Notes: a model not told the origin generated them from the sequence alone. Shown: positions 36,156-46,659, counted from the stretch's first letter. The stretch: DNA of 64,000 bases from Marinobacter salarius (GCA_000831005.1 CP007152.1:1860001-1924000); one strand, 5' to 3'. A program made the numbers and translations.

Positions 36156-38195
36156 ATGATGCTTGCGCGCGCCTTCGTCAGCCACTACCGCCGCCACCCC
36201 ATCCAGCTGTTGGCTCTGGCGTTGATGATTGTGCTGGCAACCATGCTTTGGACCGGGGTGACGGTACTGACCGACCAGGCCCGCAATAGTCTGTTGCAGA
36301 GCGAGAATGCGGTGGCGGCTCGCGCTCATGTGATTCGCTCGGATGGGCGACCGGTGGGTGTGGATGACTTTGCTGCCCTGCGTATGGCCGGCGTGTGTGT
36401 GGCGCCCTGGCTGGAGCTGCAGCGACCGCCGCCGGAAGGGCGGGTGATCGGCATCGACCGCTGGCGATGGGGTGTTTCGGTGACACTGGCCTCGGCAGTG
36501 GTGCCGACACGTTGGACGGTGCGCCTTTCCTCGATATCAGCGAGGCCGCAGAACTTTCGAAAGAAGGGTACGGCAGCCGGCTTTACCTGCTGACGCGGGA
36601 TGAGAACCGTGATTTGCCAACCGGTTATATCCTGCGTGAGTTTTCCATGGGCCACCCACCGGTGAACTGGCGGACAGTTTCCTGCTGAATCTGGATGCCC
36701 TGAGCCTCCTGGTGCTTCTGATTACGGGCCTTCTGGTGCGCAGCGTACATCGATTGGGGATTGCTCAACGGCACGGCAGCTTTTCCCTGCTGCACCGGTT
36801 CGGAGTGCCTCGCCAACGGATAACGCAGTGGCTGACCTTGGAGCTGTTGGTGCTGACCGGTATTTGCGTTGTGCCGGGGTTATGGTTGGGGGCAAAGCTT
36901 GCCGGGATGCTGGGTAGCGGTTTCGGCCAGGCCCTCGACAGTCTGTTTGATGTGGCCGTCTATGCCGGCGCTGAAGAAGCGCTGCCCTGGAGGGCCGCCG
37001 CATCGTGGTCTTTCTGGTGCTGGCGGTCTGTCTGGTGGACTGGGTGGTCCCGGCGCATTGGCGGGCGATGGGCTGGCCAGGGCCGGGGGCGAACGATTGC
37101 CTTCCTGATGTTTCTGGTCGGGTTGGTGGGGGTTGCCCTGGCCCCGGCCCTGGCCTGGGTCTTTGTCGCGACGGCGATGGTGTTTGCGGGCGCCGGTTGG
37201 CTGACACCTGGATGGTTGGCGCTGCTTGCCCAACGGCTTTCCAGTCGCACCGGCTCACAAAGAGAAGACCCACTTGCCCGCTGGCGGCAACGGGAACTGG
37301 CGGTGATGTTCCGGCACCTGGCGTTGCCGGTGGTGGCACTGCAATTTGCCATGGCCACGGTGCTGGCGGTGCAGGCGTTGGTGACGACCTTTGAGGGCAC
37401 CTTCGAAACCTGGCTGGCCCAGCGCCTGGAAGCGGAGTTCTATGTGGAGGTGCCTGCGAATGCAGACGCCGACATGGCGGCTGCGCAATTGCAGAGCCTG
37501 GACGGCATCGGGCCGTGGCATCGTGTGATCCGTGGCCAGGCACACATTGCGAGGGCGGATTCCGGGGGGCAACGCGGCCTTGGCAATGAGCGTATTGCGG
37601 TGGACCTGTTTGCCTGATGCCAATCAGTGATCTGGTGACAAAATGGTCTCTGTTGGAAAGTGTTGAGGAGCCCTGGCAAAAGCTTGAGACCGATAGCGTA
37701 ATGATCAATGAGCAGTTGGCCCGGCGCTACCGGCTTGAGGTGGGCGACACCCTCGACATCAGATTAGCGGATACCAATCGCAATGCAGAAGTGGTGGCTA
37801 TCTACGCCGACTACGGGCGGCCTGCGGGGGAAATTCTGATGGCCGGTTCTGCGCTGCCGGCGGCTTTCAAGCCCCACTTCCAAAGCTTTTCGGTGACACC
37901 CGGCGGCGTGGCGATGTCCGACATCCGCGGGCGCCTGTCGGACACTTGGCAGACGTCGGAACTCACCATCAGGGACAACAACAGCATCCGGGCCCTGGCG
38001 TCGAAGGTCTTCAGTCAGACGTTCCTGCTTACCCGCGCCATCAGCCTGTTGACCTTGTTGCTGGCGGCGATGGCCCTGTACCCGTTGTTCTGGATTGAAC
38101 TGGGTTTGGTGGCCGTGGCGACAGGGCTGATAATCGCCCATCTGATGCGCCGGCAGCTTGGCCACACGGACAGCATTAAACAGGTGGAGCCATGA
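36156..38195 (+). pseudogene. FtsX-type ABC permease, multiply disrupted
   Basis: The N-terminus (MMLARAFVSHYRRHPIQLLALALMIVLATMLWTGV) and scattered later segments (GICVVPGLWLGAKLAGMLGSG, PVVALQFAMATVLAVQALVTTFEG, ETDSVMINEQLARRYRLEVGDTLDI, TFLLTRAISLLTLLLAAMALYP) show a large FtsX permease in at least four frames. Beyond one-base breaks, the C-terminus joins LLLAAMAL directly to LFWIELGLVAVATGLIIAHL and ends early. A part of the last FtsX domain therefore seems deleted. This makes true inactivation more likely than for the other broken genes. Confidence 0.7.
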
Positions 38196-39291
38196 ATATC
38201 CAAACCGGCGTTGTTGCCGGCCTACTGGCGGTCGTCCTTGCGGGCTGTACGGATTTGGAGAACGACACCGGATTAGCCGGGCTTGCGCAGCAGACAGGCG
38301 AGGTGGAGCAATCGCAATTCCAGCAGCCGGAGCCAGGCGACACCCTGATCTTTCCCGAGGACTGGGGCCCCATCCGCAACACCGTATTGAATGGTGGTAC
38401 CTGACCGCTAACCTGGAAACCCAGGACGGCAGACCGCTGGGGCTGCAGTGGACACAGTTCCGTCAGGCTTTGAAACCGCGACCCGCCAATGCGGAACCAC
38501 CAGAGGCCAGTGCCTGGCCCCTGGACGCGGCGTGGATGGCACACGCCGCCGTGTCATTTGAGGGTGAGCACTGGTTTGAAGAAAAGCTGGCCCGGGGTGA
38601 TTTGGGGCATGCCGGGGCCAGGGCGGACCCGTTACAGGTATGGCTGGATGACTGGCGGCTGGTATCGCAACCGGATTCCGAACAGTGGCATTTGCAGGTT
38701 GAGGGCGGTAACTGGCGCTACGATCTGCGCCTGAGCAACACCGGCAAACCGGTACCCCATGGGAAAAACGGGTTCAGTGCCAAATCCGCCAGTGGCGAGG
38801 GCTCAATGTATTTCAGCCTGGTGGATCTGCACATTGAGGGTACGGTGACCCTTGGCGATGAAACCCTGGCCGTTTCCGGCAAGGGCTGGTTTGATCGCGA
38901 GTGGAGCAGCCAGTTTCTGAAAGCTGGCCAGCAGGGCTGGGACTGGTTCGCCCTGCATCTGGATGACGGCCATAAACTGATGGCGTTTCGCCTGCGGGAA
39001 GACCAGGGCGCCTTCGTGTCTGGCAGCTGGATAAACGCCGATGGGCAGGTTGAAGCGTTGAACGGAAACGACATCAGCCTGAACCCGCTCAACTGGCAGA
39101 CGTCTCCGCAGGGCAGGGTTCCTGTGGAGTGGCGCCTGCGAATGCCACAGAAAAACGTGGATGTACAGGTTGCCGCGCCGCCCGGCGACTACTGGAACGC
39201 CGGGCTCTACCCGTATTGGGAAAGCCCGGTGACGGTGACAGGTTCCCACGATGGTGTGGGGTATATGGAACTGACCGGTTACCGCAACTGA
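38192..39291 (+). CDS. Lipocalin-like/AttH-CrtC-family lipoprotein (frameshifted)
   Basis: A lipoprotein signal (LLAVVLAGC) is followed, after one base is restored near 38371, by the AttH/hydroxyneurosporene-synthase fold: HRIEWWYLTANLETQDGRPLGLQWTQFRQ, GEGSMYFSLVDLHIEGTVTLG, KGWFDREWSSQFLKAGQQGWDWFALHLDDGHKLMAFRLR. Its start overlaps the permease stop. The ABC exporter plus CrtC-like lipoprotein trio is common in proteobacteria, with an unproven role in envelope lipid or metabolite handling. Confidence 0.8.
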
Positions 39292-39292
39292 G

Positions 39293-40018
39293 CTAGCGGA
39301 TAGCCGGCGGCTGCAGACCGCTGATCAGTTCCTGGATGCCCCGGTGCCACTGTTGGCGGAGTTGGTGGAAGTAATCGTTGTGTTCGTCCACCCGGTCGAC
39401 GAAGCAGGGCTTCAGTTCGTTGTTGCGGTAGATGGCCACATCCAGCGGCATCCCCACCGACAGGTTGCTTTTCATGGTGGAGTCGAAGGAAATCAGGGCG
39501 CACTGGTAGGCCCGGTCCAGCGAGGAATTGTAGTTCACGACGCGGTCGAGGATGGGCTTGCCGTATTTGGACTCGCCAATCTGGAAATAAGGCGTTTCTT
39601 CAGTGGCTTCAATGAAGTTGCCTTCGGGGTAGATGTTGAACAGGCGTACCTGTTCGCCCCGGATCTGGCCGCCCAGTATCAGTGAACAGCTGAAGTCCAC
39701 ATGGTTCACTTTGCCCTCGGGGTTGTCGCGGTGAATAACCTCGCGGATGGTTCTGCCGACAACCTCTGCCGTCTCGAACATGGAGGCGGTGGAGAACACA
39801 TTGGGGTCTTCGGAGCCGGCGCGTTTTTCCAGCAGGCTGATCACGCTCTGGCTGGTGGCCAGGTTGCCCGCCGATAGAATCACCAGTTCCCGTTCCCCCG
39901 GCTGTTCGAAGACATGCATTTTGCGGAAGGTCGAAATCTGGTCAAAGCCCGCGTTGGTGCGGGAGTCGGATGCGAAAACCAGGCCGTCGGCCAGGCGCAT
40001 CGCCACACAATAGGTCAT
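39293..40018 (-). CDS. Anbu-type proteasome-like hydrolase
   Basis: The 241-residue Ntn-hydrolase begins MTYCVAMRLADGLVFASDSRTNAG. After Met removal this exposes Thr2, the expected nucleophile of Anbu (ancestral beta subunit) proteins, with SDSRTN and the SAGNLATSQSVI segment typical of the fold. It is the last gene of a four-gene operon with a transglutaminase, an alpha-E protein and an ATP-grasp enzyme, the known Anbu gene neighbourhood. The cluster is predicted to make and break a peptide modification; substrates are unknown. Confidence 0.85.
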   Translation of the reverse strand: MTYCVAMRLADGLVFASDSRTNAGFDQISTFRKMHVFEQPGERELVILSAGNLATSQSVISLLEKRAGSEDPNVFSTASMFETAEVVGRTIREVIHRDNPEGKVNHVDFSCSLILGGQIRGEQVRLFNIYPEGNFIEATEETPYFQIGESKYGKPILDRVVNYNSSLDRAYQCALISFDSTMKSNLSVGMPLDVAIYRNNELKPCFVDRVDEHNDYFHQLRQQWHRGIQELISGLQPPAIR

Positions 40019-40022
40019 GGGG

Positions 40023-40895
40023 CTACCCTCGGGTCGTACTGAATGCGCTCAGTTTACCCGTTTCTGCGCAGAAAGCATGGGGCGGCGTGTGGAATTTGCA
40101 CAGCTTTTTGTTACTGGCTTTCCCCGGCATGGTGACCCAGGCACGGGTCTGCAGGTGCTCCATACCGCCACCGCTGCGAATGCCCCGCACGGGTGCTGCA
40201 TCCCGGTAATCCAGTCCGGTTGCCAGCTTGATATGGCTTTCAGCAACATTGAGCAGGTTCACCACATCAAAGGTATGCCAGTTGTGGCCCAGCCAGGCCT
40301 CGGCCCAGGCGTGGGTGGCCAGGTGGTCATCGCTGAACGTGTGGATGTAACCGCTGACATACCGCACCGGCACCCCAATGTGGCGGCAGCAGGAGATGAA
40401 TACATGGGTATGGTCCTGGCACACCCCAGCCTTCTGCTGGAAGGCTTCGGCGGCTGTGTGGGTCACCGTGGTGACGCCGGGCGTGAATTCGATGTGCTCG
40501 AGGATACGGTTCATCATTCGCACCAGGCTGCGCTTGTTGGCGGAGAACTGGCTGGCGAAGGCCTTGATGGCTTTGTCGGCGTCGGTTAACGGAGTGTGGC
40601 GCAGGAACACCTCGGGCGGAAACGGTGAGTCGTCCTTGGTTAATGGTTTGCCCGTGAGATCAACCACGCCCTCCGCCGTCAGGGTGATCTCCCTGGTCGC
40701 TTTGTCCATGGTCATGACGGTGACAATATTGCCGAAGCCGTCCGTCATCTGGCTGGTTTCGCCGGGGGCGCTCAGGTGCCACTCCAGTATCTTCTGCTGG
40801 GGTGTGTTACGGGGTGTCAGGCGTAGATACTGGATGCCTTTGTGCATGGGTTCGTCGTAGCTATAGGTGGTGTCATGGCGGATATTCAGCTTCAT
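40023..40895 (-). CDS. Transglutaminase-like protein of the Anbu operon
   Basis: The 290-residue protein has an N-terminal beta domain (MKLNIRHDTTYSYDEPMHKGIQYLRLTPR) and a transglutaminase core. The catalytic Cys lies in KAGVCQDHTHVFISCCRHIGVPVRYVSGY, the His in HLATHAWAEAWLG and the Asp in WHTFDVVN. The ATG at 40895 overlaps the stop of the alpha-E gene as ATGA. The C-terminus runs about 30 residues past the usual GGGxEHLxT end. It probably acts as a peptidase or amide-forming enzyme within the operon. Confidence 0.87.
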   Translation of the reverse strand: MKLNIRHDTTYSYDEPMHKGIQYLRLTPRNTPQQKILEWHLSAPGETSQMTDGFGNIVTVMTMDKATREITLTAEGVVDLTGKPLTKDDSPFPPEVFLRHTPLTDADKAIKAFASQFSANKRSLVRMMNRILEHIEFTPGVTTVTHTAAEAFQQKAGVCQDHTHVFISCCRHIGVPVRYVSGYIHTFSDDHLATHAWAEAWLGHNWHTFDVVNLLNVAESHIKLATGLDYRDAAPVRGIRSGGGMEHLQTRAWVTMPGKASNKKLCKFHTPPHAFCAETGKLSAFSTTRG

Positions 40896-41829
40896 TGTTT
40901 CCACCCCATGTAGTCTTTCTGGATCTGGCCGGCGATGCGTTGGATGCGTTGCAGGAAGTCGGTCAGATACTCATTCAGGCCGCGCTCGGCAATGTACTCG
41001 CGGTCGCCGTAGCGGATGTTGGCATACAGGCTTGTGGCCAGGCGCCGGGCCCGGCGGGCCTCGCCGCTTTCGATCTGCTCCAGCAGATCCGCGATTTCCT
41101 CCAGGCAGGCGTGGAGCGAACGGGGAACATCCGGTTTGAGAATCAGCAGTTCGGCCACATTCATCGGTTCGATATTGTGGCGTAGGTGTTCTGGTAGGCC
41201 TCAAAGGCGGCCAACGAGTGCAGCAGCGCCGTCCATTCGAAGAACGACTGGGTGGGGTGCCCTTCCAGGGATTTGGTGGCCATGTGGTGGCGGATGTTCA
41301 GCACGCGGGCGGTGGCGTCTGCACGCTCGATAAACGTACCCAGGAGCAGGAAATGGAAGGCGTCATTGCGCAGCAGGGTGCCATAGGCTGCACCACGGAA
41401 CACGTTTGAGCGTTCGCGGGTCCAGTCAAACACCCGGCTGGCGTTGGATTCGGTCACCCCTTTATGGCGTAGTTCCTTCAGCTCCATCCAGGCCAGGTTA
41501 ATACTCTCCCAGACATCTGCGGAGAGATTGCCTCGCACGTGCAGGGCGTTATCCCGGGCGCTGCGGATTACACTGAACACACTGGCAGGGTGGCGGTCGT
41601 CCAGAAGCAGGAAATCAATCAGGTTCTGGGGGGTGATTTCCGGGTAGAGCTCGTGAAAGGTTTCGCGGCTACCGGTCACCAGCAATGGCACGGATAGCTG
41701 TTCCTCGCGGTCTTCGGGAACGTCGATCAACGCCATGGTGAGGCTGACGTCCAGCAGACGGGCCTGGGTTTCCGCCCGCTCAAGATAGCGGGCCATCCAG
41801 AACAGACTTGATGCAGCTCGGCTCAGCAT
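40892..41829 (-). CDS. Alpha-E domain protein (frameshifted)
   Basis: It starts MLSRAASSLFWMARYLERAETQARLLDV, the hallmark of the all-helical alpha-E (COG2307) family, with ERSNVFRGAAYGTLLRNDAFHFLLLGTFIERADATARVL later. A one-base loss near 41171 separates ...YATI from IEPMNVAELLILKPDVPRSLHACL. Repaired length is about 312 residues, normal for the family. It always neighbours the ATP-grasp and transglutaminase partners. Confidence 0.87.
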
Positions 41830-43262
41830 TCCTCGCCCTCCAGTACCCAGGTGTCCTTGGTGCCACCGCCCTGGGACGAATTCACCACCAGCGACCCTTC
41901 TTTCAGGGCCACCCTGGTCAATCCACCAGGTACCATCTGCACTTTCTTACCCGAAAGCACAAAAGGCCGCAGGTCGAGGTGTCGGGGCGCTACGCCTTCG
42001 TTTACAAACGTCGGGCAGGTAGACAGGCTCAGTGTGGGCTGGGCAATGTAGTTGTCTGGCCTGGCCCGCAACAGCGAGCGGAAATGGCTCAGCTCTTTTT
42101 TGCTGGCCTTGGGGCCGATCAGCATGCCGTAGCCACCAGCGCCCTGGGTTTCCTTGACCACCAGGTCCGGCAGGTTGTCGAGGATGTACTTGAGGTCTTT
42201 TGGCTTGCGGCCCTGCCAGGTGGGGACATTTTTCAGGATCGGTTCTTCCCCCAGGTAGAAGCGGATCATCTCGGGTACGAAGGGGTAAATGGCCTTGTCG
42301 TCGGCGACGCCGGTACCCATGGCGTTGGCAAGCACCACATTGCCGGTGCGGTAGGCTGCATAGAGCCCGGGGACACCCAGCATGGAATCCGGGTTGCCAG
42401 CCAGCGGATCGAGGAAGTCGTCGTCGACCCGCCGGTAAATCACGTCCACCTGCTGGGGGCCGACGGTGGTCTTCATGTAGACCTTATTGCGACGTACAAA
42501 CAGGTCCGCCCCTTCCACCAGTTCGATACCCATCTGCCGGGCCAGGAAGGCGTGTTCAAAATAGGCACTGTTGAAACGACCGGGGGTTAGCACCACCACG
42601 GTGGGGTTGGGATTTAGCGACGCTGCGCGCAGTGTTTCGCCCAACAGGGCCGGGTAATGTTCAACCGGTGCTACCGGGGCCTTGGCAAACAGTTCTGGAA
42701 ACAGGCGCATCATCATGCGCCGGTTTTCCAGCATGTAGGAGACACCGCTGGGGCAGCGGAGATTGTCTTCCAGCACGTAGAAATCGCCGTCGTTGTGGCG
42801 GATCAAATCGATGCCGGCTATGTGGGAATACAGATTACGTGGCAGCTTGAGGTTTTGCATGCCGGGCTGGTACTGGGGGTTGGCGAATACCTGTTCAGCA
42901 CTGATGACACCGGCGCGAATAATCTCGAACTCGTGATAGATATCGAACAGGAAGCGGTTCAACGCCTGCACCCGCTGGCGCAAACCAGCTTGCAGACGTT
43001 GCCAGTCGCTGGCGGAGATTACTCGTGGGATCAGATCAAACGGGATAAGCCGTTCGGCCCCCTGGTCTTCGCCATAGACGTTAAAGGTGATGCCCAGGCG
43101 TTGGAACAGCACGTCTGCCTCGCGGCGCTTCTCGGCCAACAGGGCTTCGTCGGATCGGATCAGCCAGTCCTCCAGCATCCTGCAGCTGGGTCGTACCCGA
43201 TTATTCTGGTCGAACAGTTCGTCGTAGATACCCTCGGGTGGGGTTTGTATCAACATAACCAT
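41823..43262 (-). CDS. Circularly permuted ATP-grasp enzyme (DUF404/DUF407, COG2308)
   Basis: The protein of about 479 residues reads GIYDELFDQNNRVRPSCRMLEDWL, then RFLFDIYHEFEIIRAGVIS, FYVLEDNLRCPSGVSYMLENRRMMMRLFPELF, VVLTPGRFNSAYFEHAFLARQMGIELVEGADL and VVKETQGAGGYGMLIGPKA. It is expected to form amide bonds using ATP. The start at 43262 is chosen because GGAGAGGG precedes it; the frame extends upstream to 43379 with an atypical hydrophobic leader. It is the first gene of the Anbu operon. Confidence 0.87.
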   Translation of the reverse strand: MVMLIQTPPEGIYDELFDQNNRVRPSCRMLEDWLIRSDEALLAEKRREADVLFQRLGITFNVYGEDQGAERLIPFDLIPRVISASDWQRLQAGLRQRVQALNRFLFDIYHEFEIIRAGVISAEQVFANPQYQPGMQNLKLPRNLYSHIAGIDLIRHNDGDFYVLEDNLRCPSGVSYMLENRRMMMRLFPELFAKAPVAPVEHYPALLGETLRAASLNPNPTVVVLTPGRFNSAYFEHAFLARQMGIELVEGADLFVRRNKVYMKTTVGPQQVDVIYRRVDDDFLDPLAGNPDSMLGVPGLYAAYRTGNVVLANAMGTGVADDKAIYPFVPEMIRFYLGEEPILKNVPTWQGRKPKDLKYILDNLPDLVVKETQGAGGYGMLIGPKASKKELSHFRSLLRARPDNYIAQPTLSLSTCPTFVNEGVAPRHLDLRPFVLSGKKVQMVPGGLTRVALKEGSLVVNSSQGGGTKDTWVLEGEEC

Positions 43263-43424
43263 GACCCTCTCCTGAACACGCCGTCCACCGGATGTGGGCG
43301 GTCGGTATTCAGCCATTCCCATGATGTAAAGGAACAGCAAAAGGCAGGCCACTCTGGCGGCAAACCGTGGGTTTATCACCGGAACGGGTTATTTAAGCAA
43401 AGGCCAGACGGAGGGAAGTGTCAA

Positions 43425-43460
43425 TAAAAAGCATTGCCAGCCGCCGGGAAAGGCGGCTGG
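43425..43460 (-). terminator. Probable amtB terminator
   Basis: A 9-bp stem, CCAGCCGCC/GGCGGCTGG with a six-base loop, is followed on the minus strand, after six bases, by TTTTTATT. It lies just downstream of the amtB stop. Confidence 0.7.
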
Positions 43461-43470
43461 CGGGCAAGGG

Positions 43471-44677
43471 TTATTCCAGGGACGTAGCGCCAATGCGGTG
43501 AATACTGACATCCGCACCGTTGAATTCCTCTTCTTCTGTGAGACGCAGGCCGGAGATGGCGTTAACAATGCCGTAGACGATCAGGCCGCCGACAAAAGCC
43601 ACCACAACACCGGCAACCGCACCGATGATCTGCGACATCAGGCTGACCCCGCCCAGGCCCCCGAACGCTTCCTGGCCAAAGATGCCGGCGGCAATGGCAC
43701 CCCATACACCGCACACACCGTGCAGGGGCCATACACCCAGTACATCGTCCAGGCGCTCAATCTTGTCCTGGGCCCACTCAAACATGTACACGAAGATGGC
43801 GCCGGCGATGCCACCGGTAATCAGCGCACCGACCGGGTGCATCAGGTCCGAACCGGCGCACACCGCCACCAGGCCGGCGAGCGGTCCGTTGTGGATGAAG
43901 CCCGGGTCCTTGCGGCCGACCAGCATGGCCACCAGAACGCCACCCACCATGGCCATGAGGCTGTTCACCGCCACCAGGCCGCTGATGCCATCCAGGGTCT
44001 GGGCGGACATCACGTTAAAGCCGAACCAGCCGACGGTGAGAATCCAGCGCCCAGCGCCAGGAATGGAATGTTGGAGGGGGCAAACGCCACCACGCGGCCA
44101 TTGCGGTAACGGCCTTTACGTGCGCCCAGCAGGAGCACGGCGGCCAGGGCGATCCAGCCGCCCACGGCGTGCACCACGACCGAGCCGGCAAAGTCGTGGA
44201 AGGCTGCACCAAACTGGTTCTCCAGCCAGGCCTGGAAGCCGTAGTTGCCGTTCCAGATCATGCCCTCGAAGAAGGGATATACAAATGCCACGATCAGCCC
44301 GGAGGCGATAAGCATGGGGTAGAACTTCGCACGCTCGGCGATACCGCCGGAGACGATGGCGGGAATGGCGGCGGCGAAGGTCATCAGGAAGAAGAACTTG
44401 ACCAGGTCATAGCCATTTGCGGCCGTTAGCTCTGAAGCGCCGGCCATAAAGTGGCTGCCGTAGGCGATGTAGTAGCCAATGAAAAAATAGGCCACGGCGG
44501 AGATGCCGAAGTCGGTCATGATTTTTACCAGGGCATTCACCTGGTTTTTGTGGCGCACGGTGCCGACTTCCAGGAAGGCGAAGCAGCATGCATGGCCAGT
44601 ACCATGATGGCACCGATCAGAATGAACAGTGTGTTGGCGCTTTCGGTCAGGGTATGTACTGCACTCGTGATGTCCAC
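43471..44677 (-). CDS. amtB: Ammonium transporter AmtB (frameshifted twice)
   Basis: From a GTG at 44677 (MDITSAVHTLTESANTLFILIGAIMVLAMHA) the protein continues across breaks near 44585 (restoring FAFLEVGTVRHKNQVNALVKI) and near 44051 (restoring WILTVGWFGFNVMSAQTLDG). It has the Amt signatures FDFAGS-like FHDFAGSVVVHAVGGWIAL and the twin histidines: H in VVVHAVGG and H in MHPVGALITGG. Repaired length is about 402 residues with 11 helices. It conducts ammonium across the inner membrane. No glnK is adjacent. Confidence 0.88.
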
Positions 44678-44751
44678 GGGTTGGTTGCTCCTGATTTTTT
44701 GGTTTTATCCACCTGTCACGGGCGGGTTGTGCATTGATAGCGTGCACACCA

Positions 44752-44767
44752 AGCAAGGAGTGTTCCA
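44752..44767 (-). promoter_or_regulatory. Sigma-54 promoter of amtB
   Basis: Read on the minus strand, TGGAACACTCCTTGCT has the -24 GG and -12 GC spaced by exactly ten bases, with one mismatch to TGGCAC-N5-TTGC. It lies 75 bases before the amtB start. Candidate NtrC half sites (GGTGC at 44865, GCACC at 44885) lie about 100-130 bases upstream, the usual distance for enhancer sites. Confidence 0.65.
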
Positions 44768-44900
44768 TTTTGAGGCAAATTCAGAGCGGGTAGTCGATTA
44801 GGTGATTTTCCGCTCTGAAATTGGGCGGGGTTGAGTTGAAGACGGGGTGTTTGCGCTCTTTAATGGTGCATTAATGGGCCGAGCGCACCAATATGGCCGT

Positions 44901-45818
44901 CTACCACAGTAATTCGTCCTGGTCGGAGTCGTCGGAACTGCGGGAATCCGGTGCAGCAGACACATCGGCTTCGGGGTTCATGAGTTCCCTTAACCGCATC
45001 TCCTGTTCCTCGATCGGTCCGGACAGATCGATAATGATTTCCACCCGGCGATTTTTGGCGCGGTTCTCCGAAGAGGTGTTTGGTACTCGTGGCTCGGTAT
45101 AAGCGAGACCGGTGACCGCCAGCCGGGCAGGCTTCAGATTACCCTCGGCGAGGAGCGCATTGGCAACCGCTGCCGCCCGGGCGGCGGATAGATCCCAGTT
45201 GCTGTAGAACCGCTGCGTACGGATGGGAACATCGTCGGTATGGCCTTCGATGGTCAGCTTGCCGGGGATCTGCACCAGTATGTCGGCCATTTCCAGCAAC
45301 AGACCTTCAAACTCCCAGGTCAGGTCCGCCGAACCGGAGGGGAACGCCCCCTTCTCCTCAACGCGAACAATGATTCTATGATTGTCCTGGATGAGGTTGA
45401 CCCGGCCGTCTTCGATGGCTGTCTCAAGAACCGATCGAACCTGTTCCAGGGTCTTCTCGAGCTCTTCCTGGATGGCGGATTCCACAGCCACATCCGTAGG
45501 GCTTTTCAGGGTTTCCAGTTCGGGCTGCTCGTCGGTGGTTGTCTGTTTGACTTCGTTGACGACGGTGGGCTCGGGCGGTGCCGGAGAAAACTGATCGAAA
45601 ATCGGGCTGGTGCCCATGGGTACCTCAAGGACGGGCACCTCGCGCTGCACACCAAACGCTTTCGACAGTTCACCAGCGATCTGTTTGAACTTCTGTGCGT
45701 CGATCTCGGAGAACGACAACAGCAGGACGAAAAAGCACATCAGCAGCGACATCAGGTCCGCGAATGTCACTACCCAGGCGGGAATGCCCGCTTTTTCCTC
45801 TTCTGGTAATTCGTCCAT
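44901..45818 (-). CDS. Stator protein MotB/PomB-like
   Basis: It has one transmembrane helix with the ion-binding Asp in WVVTFADLMSLLMCFFVLLLSFSE and the plug region after it. A long linker (about 90-150) precedes an OmpA-like peptidoglycan-binding domain (LTIEGHTDDVPIRTQRFYSNWDLSAARA...NRRVEIIIDL). The sequence KFKQIAGELSKAFGVQ is typical of sodium-type PomB. The start at 45818 (MDELPEEE) follows the motA stop by one base. With the MotA-like protein it forms the flagellar torque unit. Confidence 0.87.
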   Translation of the reverse strand: MDELPEEEKAGIPAWVVTFADLMSLLMCFFVLLLSFSEIDAQKFKQIAGELSKAFGVQREVPVLEVPMGTSPIFDQFSPAPPEPTVVNEVKQTTTDEQPELETLKSPTDVAVESAIQEELEKTLEQVRSVLETAIEDGRVNLIQDNHRIIVRVEEKGAFPSGSADLTWEFEGLLLEMADILVQIPGKLTIEGHTDDVPIRTQRFYSNWDLSAARAAAVANALLAEGNLKPARLAVTGLAYTEPRVPNTSSENRAKNRRVEIIIDLSGPIEEQEMRLRELMNPEADVSAAPDSRSSDDSDQDELLW

Positions 45819-45819
45819 G

Positions 45820-46595
45820 CTAAACGCCTGCGGTCTCGGCTTCTGAGTTTTTCTCACGTTCTTTCGGGGTCAGGTAACTCGACAGCATCTGTTCGATAAT
45901 CCGCGGATTGGTGCCTTCCTTGATAGCAACCAGCGCATCAATATAGAGCGATTGCAGACGCGCTTCCTCAGTCATTCGCAGCGAGAGTTTGTCCGCGATG
46001 GGGGTGGCGATCATGGTGGCAATCATTGCGCCGTAGAGTGTGGTTAGCAGGGCAACCGCCATGGCAGGACCGATGGATTTCGGGTCTTCCATGTTGGACA
46101 GCATCTGCACCAGCCCGATCAGGGTTCCGATCATCCCCATGGCAGGGGCCACATCGGCCATTGCCGTAAAGACTTTTGCGCCAGACCGGTTGTGATCCAG
46201 CGTCAGTAGGCGCTCCTTGGACAGCAGGTGTTTGATGGTTTCAGCATCCTGGCCATCGACCAGCATCTGTATTCCCTGGCCGAGAAACGGCGAGCCAACT
46301 TCGCGCTCTTCCAGGCCGAGCATGCCTTGCTTGCGGGCAACATTGGCTACCTCAATCAGTTCATCAATGCTTTCACGGGTGTCCGGCAAACGGAATTTGA
46401 ACGCTCGAGCGGCCACTTTGAAGGCGCTGAAAAACTGGTTGAAGCTGAATTTCGCCAGCACAACCAGCATGGTGCCACCGACCACAATCAGTATGGAGGG
46501 GGGATTGATAAAAACATCCGGCGACACGCAAGAATGACGGCTGAGGCTATAAGCAGGATGGCCCCAACAAGGCCGATCAGGGTGGCAAAATCCAC
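45820..46595 (-). CDS. Stator protein MotA/PomA-like (frameshifted)
   Basis: It starts at a GTG (MDFATLIGLVGAILLIASAVILA). After one base is restored near 46527 it reads SPDVFINPPSILIVVGGTMLVVLAKFSFNQF. The cytoplasmic loop has charged residues for FliG contact (LPDTRESIDELIEVANVARKQG). The last helices contain VAPAMGMIGTLIGLVQML and TTLYGAMIATMIATPIAD. Repaired length is about 258 residues. PomA-like channel partner of the adjacent PomB-like gene. Confidence 0.87.
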
Positions 46596-46659
46596 ATTAG
46601 CTCCAAAGGGTTTTGTGATTCAGAGGGCTTTCGAAGATTAACGGTAGTCCACTATTGAA

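Noticed and set aside
44010..44768. Alternative N-terminus of AmtB starting MEHSLLGVHAINAQ
   Set aside because: It is the out-of-frame reading before the break near 44585. The GTG at 44677 gives the family-typical membrane start and leaves the sigma-54 promoter outside the gene.
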